The notes below the pieces were generated by a model, which saw nothing but the letters and a program-made list of their open reading frames with translations, was not told the DNA's origin and ran no database searches. A stretch of 64,000 bases of DNA from positions 1,302,001 through 1,366,000 of the forward strand of contig NZ_JALKAC010000001.1 of the NCBI RefSeq assembly GCF_024171645.1. The letters are read 5' to 3'. Both the position numbers and the translations under genes were made by a program. Below are positions 55,298-64,000 of this stretch, piece by piece (position 1 is the stretch's first letter; every line of letters starts with the position of its first letter). This DNA comes from Flavobacterium sp. HSC-32F16. GTDB lineage: Bacteria > Bacteroidota > Bacteroidia > Flavobacteriales > Flavobacteriaceae.

Positions 55298-56269
55298 ATG
55301 TTGAAAATTAAAAAATTACTCTTTACCGCTCTTTTTTTTGCTCCGCAGCTTTTCTTTGCGCAATATACTGATGTTATCAATTCAAACCGCCCCGGCGAAA
55401 CCATGTCGGCTTATGCAGTTGGGAAATCAGTAATTCAAGGAGAAATTGGCGTTTATGGCATTAAAGAAAAGCACAATTTACTAGATTATGACGCTTCAGG
55501 TTTTGGTACAGATTTAACCATAAGGTATGGTGCTTTTCTTGAACAGCTCGAATTTGTACTTGATCTTCAGTATCAAATAGAAAACTTTGATACTCCTTAT
55601 ACCAGTTACAAAAAAAACAATTTCAGACAGACCGTTTTAGGTGCAAAATATCTAATTTACGATCCTTACAAGAATTATAAAAGAGAAAGTAATATTTACA
55701 GTTACAAAGCCAATCGAAATTTTCAATGGCGTGAATTAATTCCGGCAGTTTCTGTTTTTGCCGGAGCCAATTTTGTTGGAGCCGATAATCCGTATTATTT
55801 TTCTCCAAATGGTGAAATTTCTCCTAAAATCTCCTTGATCACTCAAAACGTATTAGGCGGCGGATCATGGGTTTTTGTAACCAATATTATTGCTGACTAC
55901 ATTACTACTGATTATCCAAGTTATGGTTATATTTTAACTTTAACACACGGATTTAACGACAGATGGTCTGGATTTGTAGAAAACCAAGGTTTTAAAAGTG
56001 ACTTTTACAGCGATGCCATTGTTCGTGGCGGCGCGGCATTTCTTTTATCACCAAATATGCAGGTTGATGCTTCTATAAGTACTAATTTTAAAAATACGCC
56101 TTCTGTTCTATATGGCGGAGTAGGTTTTTCCTGGCGTTATGATGGATGGTACAAAGAGAAAGTAATCGAATTTAAAAATAAAGAAAGAGCTAAAAAGAAC
56201 CCTGACAATAAAAAACCTATCGATTATCAGGAAAAAGAAAGAAAACGTAAAGCTAAATACGAAAATTAA
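55298..56269 (+). CDS. outer-membrane transporter-like protein
   Basis: The ATG at 55298 gives a signal peptide MLKIKKLLFTALFFAPQLFFAQ. The TTG at 55265 would add 11 residues. The 323-residue product is a beta-barrel-type protein (TDVINSNRPGETMSAYAVGKSVIQGE, GFVENQGFKSDFYSDAIVRGGAAFLL) resembling the phenol meta-pathway transporter family (PF13557). It ends with a basic tail (AKKNPDNKKPIDYQEKERKRK). Substrate unknown. Confidence 0.78.
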   Translation: MLKIKKLLFTALFFAPQLFFAQYTDVINSNRPGETMSAYAVGKSVIQGEIGVYGIKEKHNLLDYDASGFGTDLTIRYGAFLEQLEFVLDLQYQIENFDTPYTSYKKNNFRQTVLGAKYLIYDPYKNYKRESNIYSYKANRNFQWRELIPAVSVFAGANFVGADNPYYFSPNGEISPKISLITQNVLGGGSWVFVTNIIADYITTDYPSYGYILTLTHGFNDRWSGFVENQGFKSDFYSDAIVRGGAAFLLSPNMQVDASISTNFKNTPSVLYGGVGFSWRYDGWYKEKVIEFKNKERAKKNPDNKKPIDYQEKERKRKAKYEN

Positions 56270-56275
56270 TAACCT

Positions 56276-56298
56276 AACCTCTTATAATGAGGTTTTTA
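56276..56298 (+). terminator. weak terminator-like hairpin
   Basis: AACCTC/GAGGTT with loop TTATAAT and a T-run, just after the preceding stop. The next gene starts soon after, so it may be only partly active. Confidence 0.45.
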
Positions 56299-56310
56299 TA
56301 ATGCCAATTA

Positions 56311-57429
56311 ATGATTACAATTAAAGAAGCCAAAACCAAAAAGGAATTAACAGAATATATCAAATTTCCTTTCTCACTTTATAAAGACAATCCATATTGG
56401 GTACCGCCAATTATTGCTGACGAATTAGAATCGTTTGATAAAACTAAAAATCCGGCTTTTGATAATGCAGAAGCTTATTTTTACCTGGCATACAAAAACA
56501 ATGAAATTGTTGGAAGAATTACGGCTATCATTAACTGGGCAGAAGTAAACAATCAGCACAAGCGAAAAGTTCGTTTTGGATGGTTTGACGTTATTGATGA
56601 CATTGAAGTAACAAAAGCGCTTCTTGAAAAAGTATACGAATTAGGCAGACAACACAATCTGGAACATGCCGAAGGGCCAATGGGTTTCTCTAATTTAGAT
56701 AAAGTAGGAGTTCTTACAGAAGGTTTTGATCAGGTGGGAACAATGATTACATGGTACAATAATCCGTATTATGTAACTCATTTTGAACAATTAGGATTTC
56801 AGATAGAGAAAGAATACATCGAAAGTATTTTCCCTTTTTCAAATGTAAAACCTGAGTTTTTCCTTAAAGCACAGGAATTAATTAAGAAACGATACGGACT
56901 TCGATCGCTTACTTTTACAAAAACAAAAGACATCATGCCTCATGTAGACAAAATGTTTGATTTGTTTAATGAATCGTATGCCAAATTAGCTTCGTTTGTA
57001 GCCATTTCAGATATTCAAAAAGAATATTTTAAAAAGAAATACATCAGCTTTATTAATCCTGAATACATAAAATTTGTGGTAGATAAAGATGATAATCTGG
57101 TTGCTTTTAGCATCGTGATGCCAAGTTTTACTGAGGCATTACAAAAGGCAAAAGGAAAACTTTTCCCGTTTGGTTTTCTTCATCTTTTAAAAGCCAGAAA
57201 AAAAAGTAAAGATGTTGTTTTTTACCTTATCGGCGTTCATCCTGATTATCAAAACAAAGGAGTTACCGCTATTATTTTTGATGAATATTATAAAACATTC
57301 TCTGAAAGAGGAATTCAAAATTGCATTAGAACTCCTGAATTAGCCGAAAATACAGCAATACATTTACTTTGGAAAAACTTTGACCCAAAAATTCATTGTC
57401 AGAGAAAAACGTATTTGAAGTATTTATAA
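56311..57429 (+). CDS. GNAT-like N-acyltransferase domain protein
   Basis: The 372-residue protein has an N-terminal part (KEAKTKKELTEYIKFPFSLYKDNPYWVPPIIADELESFD) followed by two acyltransferase-like folds (AYKNNEIVGRITAIINWAEV and GVHPDYQNKGVTAIIFDEYY). The motif DPKIHCQRKTYLKYL ends the protein. Some annotations call this family GTP cyclohydrolase, which the sequence does not support. Substrate unknown. Confidence 0.75.
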   Translation: MITIKEAKTKKELTEYIKFPFSLYKDNPYWVPPIIADELESFDKTKNPAFDNAEAYFYLAYKNNEIVGRITAIINWAEVNNQHKRKVRFGWFDVIDDIEVTKALLEKVYELGRQHNLEHAEGPMGFSNLDKVGVLTEGFDQVGTMITWYNNPYYVTHFEQLGFQIEKEYIESIFPFSNVKPEFFLKAQELIKKRYGLRSLTFTKTKDIMPHVDKMFDLFNESYAKLASFVAISDIQKEYFKKKYISFINPEYIKFVVDKDDNLVAFSIVMPSFTEALQKAKGKLFPFGFLHLLKARKKSKDVVFYLIGVHPDYQNKGVTAIIFDEYYKTFSERGIQNCIRTPELAENTAIHLLWKNFDPKIHCQRKTYLKYL

Positions 57430-57541
57430 ATTTTTCAGTCCATTTTTTTTCAGTTTTCATAATTGCAGATGAAATAACATACAGTAAAAATGTAATGCTG
57501 TAAAGTTGAATTTTGAAAAATCAAATATAGATTAAACATAA

Positions 57542-57576
57542 AAAAATCCATTCGCCCCCAAAACGAATGGATTTTT
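57542..57576 (-). terminator. rho-independent terminator of the small lipoprotein gene
   Basis: AAAAATCCATTCG pairs with CGAATGGATTTTT around a CCCCCAAAA-type loop, with a T-run on the minus strand. Confidence 0.85.
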
Positions 57577-57596
57577 CACTTTATAAACACTTTATT

Positions 57597-58079
57597 TTAT
57601 TCCACTTTGCAATCTACTTTAGTTAATGTATTTTTTGGATCAAATTTCAATTTTGTTTTATCTTTAAAAGTTACTTTGTCATTTGCTGTAACTACATCTC
57701 CGTATCCTTCAATAAAGGTATTTTCTCTTTGCAAAAAAGCAACTTCTCTCACTGATGAAACTCCTTCAGAATTAAAAGTATAGTCAGCAATTAAAGTGTC
57801 GCCTTTCATGTTTCCAATCAGGGTGCCTTCATTTTTATCTTTTCCTACTATATTAATACTTAATTTACCATTTACTTCCTGATGAGAATTTACATTAAAA
57901 CTCATCTCGATAACACTTCCTTTCGATGTCCAAGAATAACACTGATCTCCAGCAGGTTCAACTATCTGAGCCTCTTTTGGCGGACTTGGAGTTATTTGTA
58001 TAGGTTCTGTCTCAGTTGCTTTTTTACAAGAAATAAGAACCGTTAAAATAAGGGTCGATATTGCTAATATTTTTTTCAT
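57597..58079 (-). CDS. hypothetical lipoprotein
   Basis: The 160-residue protein has a lipoprotein signal (MKKILAISTLILTVLISCKK, C18), a Pro/Glu-rich linker and a beta-rich domain (CYSWTSKGSVIEMSFNVNSHQEVNGKLSINIVGKD). It ends with KVDCKVE. I do not recognise a family. The gene is between terminators. Confidence 0.65.
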   Translation of the reverse strand: MKKILAISTLILTVLISCKKATETEPIQITPSPPKEAQIVEPAGDQCYSWTSKGSVIEMSFNVNSHQEVNGKLSINIVGKDKNEGTLIGNMKGDTLIADYTFNSEGVSSVREVAFLQRENTFIEGYGDVVTANDKVTFKDKTKLKFDPKNTLTKVDCKVE

Positions 58080-58127
58080 AATGCTGTTTTTTATTTTGTT
58101 GATTATGAATTAAAGTTACTTTAAATA

Positions 58128-58162
58128 AAAAAAATCCATTCGTATAACAAATGGATTTTTTT
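58128..58162 (-). terminator. terminator of the alpha-oxoamine synthase gene
   Basis: ATCCATT (58134-58140) pairs with AATGGAT (58150-58156), with a T-run on the minus strand. Confidence 0.75.
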
Positions 58163-58201
58163 ACATAATTTCCACTTAAGGAAATCTATTTATTAGTCAA
58201 A

Positions 58202-59461
58202 CTACGAAACGTCAACAGTTGTACGTTCTGCAATTTCTTTATAAGTACCGTTAACTAATTTCTCGCGAATTGCTTCAAATGCAGTTAACGTTTCATCGAT
58301 ATCAGCTAAAGTATGAGATGCCGTTGGGATCATTCTCAACAAAATAATTCCTTTTGGAATAACCGGATAAACAACAATTGAAAGGAAAATACCATAGTTT
58401 TCTCTTAAATCGTTTACCATTACCATCGCTTCAGGAATACTTCCTTCAAGATAAACCGGAGTAATACAAGTATTTGTATCTCCAATATTAAATCCTTTTT
58501 CTTTTAAACCACTTTGCAATGCGTTTACATTCTCCCAAAGTTTATCTTTAATTTCAGATGAATTACGTAACAACTCCAAACGTTTCAAAGAACCAATTGT
58601 CTGGATCATTGGTAACGCTTTAGCAAACATCTGCGAGCGTAAATTGTATTTTAAGTAATCAATAACTGTTTTATCTGCTGCCACAAAAGCACCGATATTA
58701 GCCATAGATTTTGCAAAAGTAGAAAAGTAAACATCAATATCTGCCTGAACTCCCTGCTCCTCACCTGCTCCTGCACCTGTTTTACCAAGTGTACCAAAAC
58801 CGTGTGCATCATCAACTAATAAACGGAAATTGTATTTTTGTTTTAATGCTACAATTTCTTTTAGTTTTCCCTGTTGTCCGCGCATTCCAAAAACACCTTC
58901 GGTAATAAATAAAATACCTCCACCTGTTTCTTCGGCCATTTTAGTAGCACGCTGCAGGTTTTTTTCCATACTTTCAAGATCATTGTGCTTGTAAGTAAAA
59001 CGTTTTCCCATGTGTAAACGAACACCGTCAATAATGCAGGCATGAGAATCTACGTCGTAAACAATAATGTCATTTTTAGTAACCAAAGCATCAATAATAG
59101 ATACCATTCCCTGATAACCAAAATTCAATAAATAAGCTGATTCTTTCATTACAAAAGAAGCTAATTCATTTTCTAATTGTTCGTGATAAGTAGTGTGTCC
59201 AGACATCATACGGGCTCCCATTGGATAAGCTGCACCAAACTGAGCTGCTGCATCTGTATCTGCTTTACGAACTTCTGGATGATTAGCTAAACCTAAATAA
59301 TCATTTAAACTCCAGTTTAGGATATTTTTTCCATGAAATGTCATTCTAGGACCCAACTCTCCTTCTAACTTTGGGAAAACGTAGTAACCTTCTGCCTGAG
59401 AAGCCCATTTTCCTAAAGGTCCCTTATTGTCCTGAATTCTTTCGAATAAATCTTTTACCAT
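58202..59461 (-). CDS. alpha-oxoamine synthase (CoA-dependent acyltransferase, PLP)
   Basis: The 419-residue protein belongs to the KBL/AONS/SPT branch of fold-type I PLP enzymes. ILNWSLNDYLGLANHPEVRKAD, FNFGYQGMVS-type region, DDAHGFGTLG (217-226) and the PLP lysine K251 (FSTFAKSMANIGAFV) are conserved. Products of this branch include 2-amino-3-ketobutyrate, KAPA and 3-ketosphinganine. In flavobacteria a related enzyme makes the sulfonolipid precursor. I cannot tell which substrate this one uses. A -7 element lies upstream at 59499-59506. Confidence 0.88.
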   Translation of the reverse strand: MVKDLFERIQDNKGPLGKWASQAEGYYVFPKLEGELGPRMTFHGKNILNWSLNDYLGLANHPEVRKADTDAAAQFGAAYPMGARMMSGHTTYHEQLENELASFVMKESAYLLNFGYQGMVSIIDALVTKNDIIVYDVDSHACIIDGVRLHMGKRFTYKHNDLESMEKNLQRATKMAEETGGGILFITEGVFGMRGQQGKLKEIVALKQKYNFRLLVDDAHGFGTLGKTGAGAGEEQGVQADIDVYFSTFAKSMANIGAFVAADKTVIDYLKYNLRSQMFAKALPMIQTIGSLKRLELLRNSSEIKDKLWENVNALQSGLKEKGFNIGDTNTCITPVYLEGSIPEAMVMVNDLRENYGIFLSIVVYPVIPKGIILLRMIPTASHTLADIDETLTAFEAIREKLVNGTYKEIAERTTVDVS

Positions 59462-59498
59462 AATATAGTGTAGTAATTTTTTTAACTTAATCAGCGAG

Positions 59499-59506
59499 CA
59501 AAAATA
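59499..59506 (-). promoter_or_regulatory. putative -7 element of the oxoamine synthase gene
   Basis: TATTTTTG on the minus strand, 38 bases before the ATG at 59461. Confidence 0.45.
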
Positions 59507-59640
59507 ATCATTATTATTCTAAAATTCAGACCCCAATTTATTTTTATTAAAAAATATTCAATATAAAACTTTTAACAAGATTTAATTTAAATACAAATCT
59601 TTAAAACATTTCAATTTAAAAACATACTTACTTACAAATC

Positions 59641-59654
59641 ATGATTTTTATCAT
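59641..59654. promoter_or_regulatory. FNR/Crp-type site upstream of nirK
   Basis: ATGATTTTTATCAT is a perfect palindrome of TGAT-N4-ATCA, the core of FNR/NnrR sites (TTGAT-N4-ATCAA). Its centre is about 42 bases upstream of the transcription start inferred from the -7 element, the spacing for class II activation. Confidence 0.65.
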
Positions 59655-59676
59655 AATAAAAGATAAAATGGTCTTT

Positions 59677-59684
59677 TATATTTG
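59677..59684 (+). promoter_or_regulatory. -7 element of the nirK operon
   Basis: TATATTTG matches TAnnTTTG, with a start about 59689-59691 and the ATG at 59719. Confidence 0.55.
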
Positions 59685-59718
59685 TTTCAGATTTAAACTA
59701 AAATAAACCAAATGAATC

Positions 59719-61164
59719 ATGAAAAAGAAAAATAACATTTCAATTAAAAAGAACATGTTTGTATGTATCCTTGCCTCTGCTCTTTTTTTAGGAAGCTGCA
59801 AAAAAGAAGAAGCTGTAAATTATGCTGATATAATGACAGAAGGAGAAATGAACGCCGAGCTTACTTCTCCGCCTCATGTACCAAAACCTGTTGGTAGCAG
59901 AACAGCCATGAAGCTAAAATTGAACATGGAAATTAAAGAACAGGAAGGTACAATGACCGATGGTGTAAAATACACCTACTGGACATTTGGCGGATCTGTA
60001 CCCGGAAGCTTTATTAGAACCCGAGTTGGAGATGAAGTAGAGTTTCATTTAAAAAACCATCCAGACAATAAACTACCGCACAACATCGATTTACATGCCG
60101 TAACAGGTCCGGGCGGTGGAGCAACCTCTTCATTAGTAGCTCCCGGACATGAAAAAGTGTTCAGCTTTAAGGTAATTAATCCGGGATTGTATGTTTACCA
60201 TTGTGCTACAGCACCTGTTGGAATGCATATTGCCAACGGTATGTATGGTTTGATTTTGGTTGAACCAGAAGGCGGGCTTCCTCCGGTTGACAAAGAATAC
60301 TATGTTATGCAGGGAGATTTTTATACCCAGGGCGAATACGGAGCAAAAGGTCTCCAGCCGTTTGATATGAATAAGGCTGTAAAAGAAACTCCTGATTATG
60401 TTGTATTTAATGGAAAAGTAGGGGCTCTGACTAATGGAAATGAATTGACTGCCAAAGTAGGCGAAACGGTTCGTTTATATGTAGGAAATGGAGGTCCAAA
60501 CTTAGTTTCTTCTTTCCACGTAATTGGCGAAATCTTCGATAGTGTTCATGTTGAAGGCGGAAGCACTATTAATAAAAATGTACAAACTACTCTAATTCCT
60601 GCCGGCGGTGCTGCAATTGTAGATTTTAAAGTAGAAACTCCGGGAACTTTTATTCTCGTGGATCACTCTATTTTTAGGGCATTTAACAAAGGAGCTTTAG
60701 GAATGTTGAAAGTTGAAGGGAATGAAAACAAAAACATCTATTCTGGAACAATTCAGGAAGGTATTTATTTACCTGAAGGCGGAACGATTCAAAAAATGCC
60801 TGGAGGTTCAGCTGCTAAAACTGTTGTTCCAAAACGTACTGTTGAAGAGAAAGTCAAAATTGGAAAAGAAATTTTCGGAACAACCTGTTTCGCTTGTCAT
60901 CAATCTGAAGGGCAGGGAATTCCTAGTACTTTCCCTCCTCTTGCTAAATCAGATTACTTAAATGCTGATTATAAACGTGCTATTAAAACAATATTACACG
61001 GTTTAACGGGAGAAGTTACTGTAAACGGGAAAAAATACAACAACGTAATGCCGGCTCAAAATTTATCTGATGACGAAATAGCAAACGTTTTAACCTATAT
61101 ATACAACAGCTGGGGCAATAACAAAACAGAAGTTACTCCAGAAATGGTAAAAGCATTAAGATAA
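59719..61164 (+). CDS. nirK: copper nitrite reductase fused to cytochrome c
   Basis: The 481-residue lipoprotein (lipobox GSC, C27) has two cupredoxin domains and a C-terminal cytochrome c. Copper ligands are H121 and H126 (HNIDLHAV), H161 and C162 ([11 protein letters not shown]), H170, M175, H267 and H316 (VDHSIF). The [18 protein letters not shown] form is that of AniA-type, class II NirK. The haem site is CFACH (C390-H394), with a likely Met ligand at M444. It reduces nitrite to nitric oxide in the periplasm, anchored to a membrane, and the fused cytochrome probably feeds electrons to the type 1 copper. It heads a unit with the next two genes. Confidence 0.95.
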   Translation: MKKKNNISIKKNMFVCILASALFLGSCKKEEAVNYADIMTEGEMNAELTSPPHVPKPVGSRTAMKLKLNMEIKEQEGTMTDGVKYTYWTFGGSVPGSFIRTRVGDEVEFHLKNHPDNKLPHNIDLHAVTGPGGGATSSLVAPGHEKVFSFKVINPGLYVYHCATAPVGMHIANGMYGLILVEPEGGLPPVDKEYYVMQGDFYTQGEYGAKGLQPFDMNKAVKETPDYVVFNGKVGALTNGNELTAKVGETVRLYVGNGGPNLVSSFHVIGEIFDSVHVEGGSTINKNVQTTLIPAGGAAIVDFKVETPGTFILVDHSIFRAFNKGALGMLKVEGNENKNIYSGTIQEGIYLPEGGTIQKMPGGSAAKTVVPKRTVEEKVKIGKEIFGTTCFACHQSEGQGIPSTFPPLAKSDYLNADYKRAIKTILHGLTGEVTVNGKKYNNVMPAQNLSDDEIANVLTYIYNSWGNNKTEVTPEMVKALR

Positions 61165-61179
61165 CAGCAATTATTCAGT

Positions 61180-61956
61180 ATGAAAATACATTTTTTCATT
61201 ATTACCTTTTTCGTGATGCTCTCAGGGTTTTCAAGGGCTCAGGAAAATGGAATGGTTCCGGTAAAAGAGGGTTCATTTGTCCCTCTTTACGGAGCCACAT
61301 CCAAAAAACCTATTATTGTAAAATCTTTTTATATCGATATTTATCCCGTTACAAATACTGAGTTTTTAAGTTTTATCAAAAAAAATCCATTGTACAGCAA
61401 GTCCAAAATAAAAGGAATTTTTGCAGACAAAAGCTATTTGTCCTATTGGAAAAGTGATTTTGATTTTGGAAATGTAAACTCTCAATCCCCCGTCACAAGT
61501 GTTTCTTGGTTTGCAGCAAAAAAATACTGCGAATGCCAAGGAAAACGATTACCAACAATGGATGAATGGGAATATACAGCTATGGCCGATGAAAAAAAAG
61601 TTGATGCCAGAACTAAAAAAGAGTTCAACGAATATATATTATCCTGGTATGAAAAGTCAAAAACCTATGAAAATAAAATTGGACAGACTTTTAAGAATTA
61701 TTGGGGAGTTTATGATATACACGGTTTAGTCTGGGAATGGACATCGGACTTTAACAGCATTTTTTTATCGGGAGAATCGAGAAAAGACAAAAGCAGTGAC
61801 AAGAATCTTTTCTGCGGAAGCGCTTCTGTAAACGCAACCGATTTAATGGATTATGCCGCGTTTATGCGATACGCATTTAGAGGAAGTCTTAAAGCGCAAT
61901 ATTCTACCCGTAATCTTGGTTTTAGGTGCGTAAGCGACACAAAACCAAAGCTCTAA
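61180..61956 (+). CDS. nirV: SUMF1/FGE-family protein, NirV-like
   Basis: The 258-residue exported protein (signal MKIHFFIITFFVMLSGFSRAQ) has the formylglycine-generating-enzyme-like fold: FYIDIYPVTNTEFLSFIKKNP, SPVTSVSWFAAKKYCECQGKRLPTMDEWEYTAM, GLVWEWTSDF and YSTRNLGFRC. The paired catalytic cysteines of true FGE near the C-terminus are not seen, so it is probably not a sulfatase-activating enzyme. In Rhodobacter and other denitrifiers a similar NirV protein is encoded beside nirK. It starts 15 bases after nirK. Confidence 0.85.
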   Translation: MKIHFFIITFFVMLSGFSRAQENGMVPVKEGSFVPLYGATSKKPIIVKSFYIDIYPVTNTEFLSFIKKNPLYSKSKIKGIFADKSYLSYWKSDFDFGNVNSQSPVTSVSWFAAKKYCECQGKRLPTMDEWEYTAMADEKKVDARTKKEFNEYILSWYEKSKTYENKIGQTFKNYWGVYDIHGLVWEWTSDFNSIFLSGESRKDKSSDKNLFCGSASVNATDLMDYAAFMRYAFRGSLKAQYSTRNLGFRCVSDTKPKL

Positions 61957-61973
61957 TTTTAAATTATTTTCAA

Positions 61974-62573
61974 ATGAAAAAAATACTAATTGCCGTCTTC
62001 ATTCTCTTATTTTCTTTGCAAAGCTGTAAAGAATCTGACAAAAAAATTGATCCGGCAGAAACCAATAAAGAGATTAGTGATTTATCTATCTACAATCTGC
62101 CGTCAAAATGGACTACTCAGGATGGAAAAGATATTGAATTGAAAAGCCTTAACGGAAATGTTTTGGTAATGGTTATGATTTATACAAGCTGTAAAGCAGC
62201 CTGCCCAAGATTAGTGGCCGATATGCGAGATATTGAATCTAAATTGGATAAAAAATCCAAAAAGAATGTAAAGCTGATTTTAGTAAGTATTGATCCCAAA
62301 ACCGATACTCCGGAAAAATTAAAAAGTTTTGCCATTGCCAATCAAATGAATCAGGATCCCTGGATTTTTCTTCGTTCATCTGAAGAAAACACACGAGAAT
62401 TTGCAGCTGTTTTAGCTGTTAATTACAAACAAATATCTCCAATAGATTTTTCGCACTCTAATATTATCAGCGTATTTAACCCGGCTGGAGAACTCATATT
62501 TCAACAAGAAGGTTTAGGCGTAAATAATGAAAAAACAATTGAAACAATAAATAAAGAAGCTGGAAAAATATAA
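61974..62573 (+). CDS. SCO family copper chaperone/thioredoxin-fold protein
   Basis: The ATG at 61974 gives a lipoprotein signal (MKKILIAVFILLFSLQSCK, C18). The in-frame codon at 61926 lies inside the upstream gene. The 199-residue product has the SCO motif TSCKAACPRL (CxxxC), the VSIDPKTDTPEKLKSFA block and FSHSN with the conserved His. SCO proteins deliver copper or reduce thiols at copper sites, so it likely helps mature the copper centres of NirK. Confidence 0.9.
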   Translation: MKKILIAVFILLFSLQSCKESDKKIDPAETNKEISDLSIYNLPSKWTTQDGKDIELKSLNGNVLVMVMIYTSCKAACPRLVADMRDIESKLDKKSKKNVKLILVSIDPKTDTPEKLKSFAIANQMNQDPWIFLRSSEENTREFAAVLAVNYKQISPIDFSHSNIISVFNPAGELIFQQEGLGVNNEKTIETINKEAGKI

Positions 62574-62823
62574 AAATTAAACATTTTGATTTAGGAGAAA
62601 AGCAAGAGGAGATTTTTTAGGAATGGATCGACTCTTGTTTTTTTTTTTGAATTTTAAAGCTGCATAGATGTTTTAAAAGTCAATGGATTTGTAAATGTAA
62701 AGTCCCATCGAAGCGAAATCCTTTTATGATATAATTAATATATTACCCTAAGAGACTTAATCTGTACTAATCAACAAATATTCTATAACTATATCGTCCC
62801 GCTGGGACTTTTTTTATTTTTCA
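62574..62823. other. intergenic region with a weak hairpin and GTCCC repeat
   Basis: About 250 bases, no gene. A CAAGAG...CTCTTG pair with a long T-run (62603-62650) may be the terminator of the nirK operon. A short GTCCCGCTGGGAC stem with T7 (62796-62815) is a further terminator-like hairpin. Confidence 0.45.
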
Positions 62824-64000
62824 TCAATAATCTTTTACTATTGAAATCATAATCAAAATTAATCCCAACACCAGAAATAAACTGAATATCAAAATACTTT
62901 GATAATAAAACACCATCGTTCTTCCATTTGTAAAAAACAATAGACCACCTTGTAAAAACAATAAAATCTCAGTTGCAGTATATCCTAAAATAAAACTTTT
63001 CAATCCTATTTTTAGTACTTTAGAATTAGCAGAAAGCATTTTGTTCTGCAACAATATTCCAAACAAAAATCCGGTGATAATTCCCAAAGTTGTTAAGTGA
63101 ATAAACCCAATTACAAAATTTCGGATTTGATGCGAAACTTCAGCTAAATTTGGAAAAATAGTCAGCAATTGAATTCCTACTTTCAATAACAACGAACATA
63201 AAGCCAAAGCATAAACTGTTTTAGTTGTTTTATCTAAAGTATCTTTAAAATGATGAATTTGCGGCTGCAGCATTTTATAGAAATAAATAAAAGCACATAA
63301 TTGAACCAAAACTCCTAAAACATTGATATAACTAAATATATCATTATCTATAAACCATCGCACTGGAAAAGAAACTGTTAGAAGTGTTGAGACCATAATC
63401 AGAAAGTAAAATTTATGAAATTTTACCTCATCTATTTTATTTTGAAATTGTTTTAAAAACAAAGCTAAAATTGCCAATATAAACCAGCCGTTAAACTGAA
63501 AATGCAGGAAAAACTGAATCGCAATTTGATAAAAAGCGCTTTGTTTACCAAGTGTACTTACGGCCGGGCCCAAACACCAGACTCCAAAAGTGGACAAAAT
63601 CATAAATAATACAGAAGCACACAAAAGTCTTTGCTGCGGTTTTTTTTCTTTAGAAGTATCTTTCCAAACCAATCTACAAAAAACATAACTCAGTAAAATA
63701 TGCATCGTCGAAAAAATAATAGAAAACAACGCATAACCCTGGATGGGAAAAGCAATCATCATTCCGAGAACCGAAAATTCGGTCAGCCAGAATAAACGAT
63801 TGTAAACTGGCTTTTGTCTTTTCTCCTTTGAAATAAAGAAACGCACGATTAAAACATAAACCATTAAATAAACCCAGCCCAACATGGCAGCATGCGAATG
63901 TGCGTGAAGCAGGAAACTGTAGTTTATGAAATCTAAAGGAAAAAGATACACCAACCGCATTATCAATCCGAATACACAAGCAATCAGAAAATTAAAAAAA
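62824..64000 (-). CDS. multi-helix membrane protein, N-terminus beyond window
   Basis: The minus-strand frame is open to the right edge of the window and upstream codons (KNFLIACVFGLIMRLVYLFPLDF) continue a helix, so the true start lies outside; the codon at 63966 (TTG) should not be taken as the start. About 392 codons are visible, with about 11 helices. The His-rich HAHSHAAMLGWVYLMVY resembles haem-copper oxidase subunit I-type or NnrS-like segments. It is convergent with the nirK cluster. Function unproven. Confidence 0.7.
   Translation of the reverse strand, partial: FFNFLIACVFGLIMRLVYLFPLDFINYSFLLHAHSHAAMLGWVYLMVYVLIVRFFISKEKRQKPVYNRLFWLTEFSVLGMMIAFPIQGYALFSIIFSTMHILLSYVFCRLVWKDTSKEKKPQQRLLCASVLFMILSTFGVWCLGPAVSTLGKQSAFYQIAIQFFLHFQFNGWFILAILALFLKQFQNKIDEVKFHKFYFLIMVSTLLTVSFPVRWFIDNDIFSYINVLGVLVQLCAFIYFYKMLQPQIHHFKDTLDKTTKTVYALALCSLLLKVGIQLLTIFPNLAEVSHQIRNFVIGFIHLTTLGIITGFLFGILLQNKMLSANSKVLKIGLKSFILGYTATEILLFLQGGLLFFTNGRTMVFYYQSILIFSLFLVLGLILIMISIVKDY

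Noticed and set aside
56311..57429. GTP cyclohydrolase
   Set aside because: No cyclohydrolase motif is present; the sequence shows acyltransferase-like motifs.
61180..61956. Sulfatase-activating formylglycine-generating enzyme
   Set aside because: The catalytic Cys pair is not visible, and the neighbour is nirK, not a sulfatase.
63964..63966. TTG as the start codon of the last gene
   Set aside because: The frame stays open to the window edge and upstream codons continue a membrane helix.

Overview
The window looks like chromosome of a Flavobacterium-type member of the Bacteroidota. It is AT-rich, and its promoters carry the Bacteroidota -7 element (TAnnTTTG). Shine-Dalgarno sequences are largely absent. 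The family content fits: SusC/SusD, triple-Tyr sensor regulator, BatA, DUF6146, DUF6787, DUF4834 and YfhO. No tRNA, rRNA, CRISPR array, transposase or phage gene was seen. The species assignment is inference from gene content.

Layout. 0-7 kb: a DUF2459 protein, the GTPase-like ATPase YchF, a TonB-dependent receptor, a periplasmic carboxypeptidase-regulatory-domain protein and a two-cluster ferredoxin. 7-10.5 kb: LuxC-type acyl-CoA reductase followed by serC and serA (serine synthesis). 10.5-16 kb: small membrane proteins and lipoproteins, a phosphodiester glycosidase, a LolD-like ABC ATPase interrupted by a two-helix membrane insertion, and a TIGR02757 protein. 16-31.5 kb: DEAD-box helicase, lactonase-fold protein, BatA protein, a dihydroorotase homologue that has lost most metal ligands, hydrolases, Bcp, endonuclease III without its iron-sulfur cluster, a TPR protein and an ECF sigma factor followed by a previously untracked 47-aa ORF. 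31.9-43.6 kb: a compact beta-glucan utilisation locus, read leftwards as SusC, SusD, PKD lipoprotein, GH16 with PKD, GH16, with a membrane-spanning LuxR-type regulator next to it. 44-59.5 kb: uvrA, a frameshifted MscS channel, flippase, glycosyltransferase, YfhO, DUF4834, GNAT-like protein and an alpha-oxoamine synthase. 59.7-62.6 kb: a nitrite-reduction cluster, AniA-type NirK fused to cytochrome c, then a NirV-like protein and an SCO protein, behind an FNR-like site. A multi-helix membrane protein runs off the right edge.

How the parts work together. The glucan locus would sense, bind, cut and import laminarin-like beta-1,3-glucan. The nirK cluster would reduce nitrite under low oxygen through a Crp/Fnr-type activator. 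The serC-serA pair makes the serine backbone. Many intergenic gaps hold inverted or tandem repeat modules. The most striking is a terminator hairpin set between inverted arrays of an 8-bp unit, present at two places in the window.
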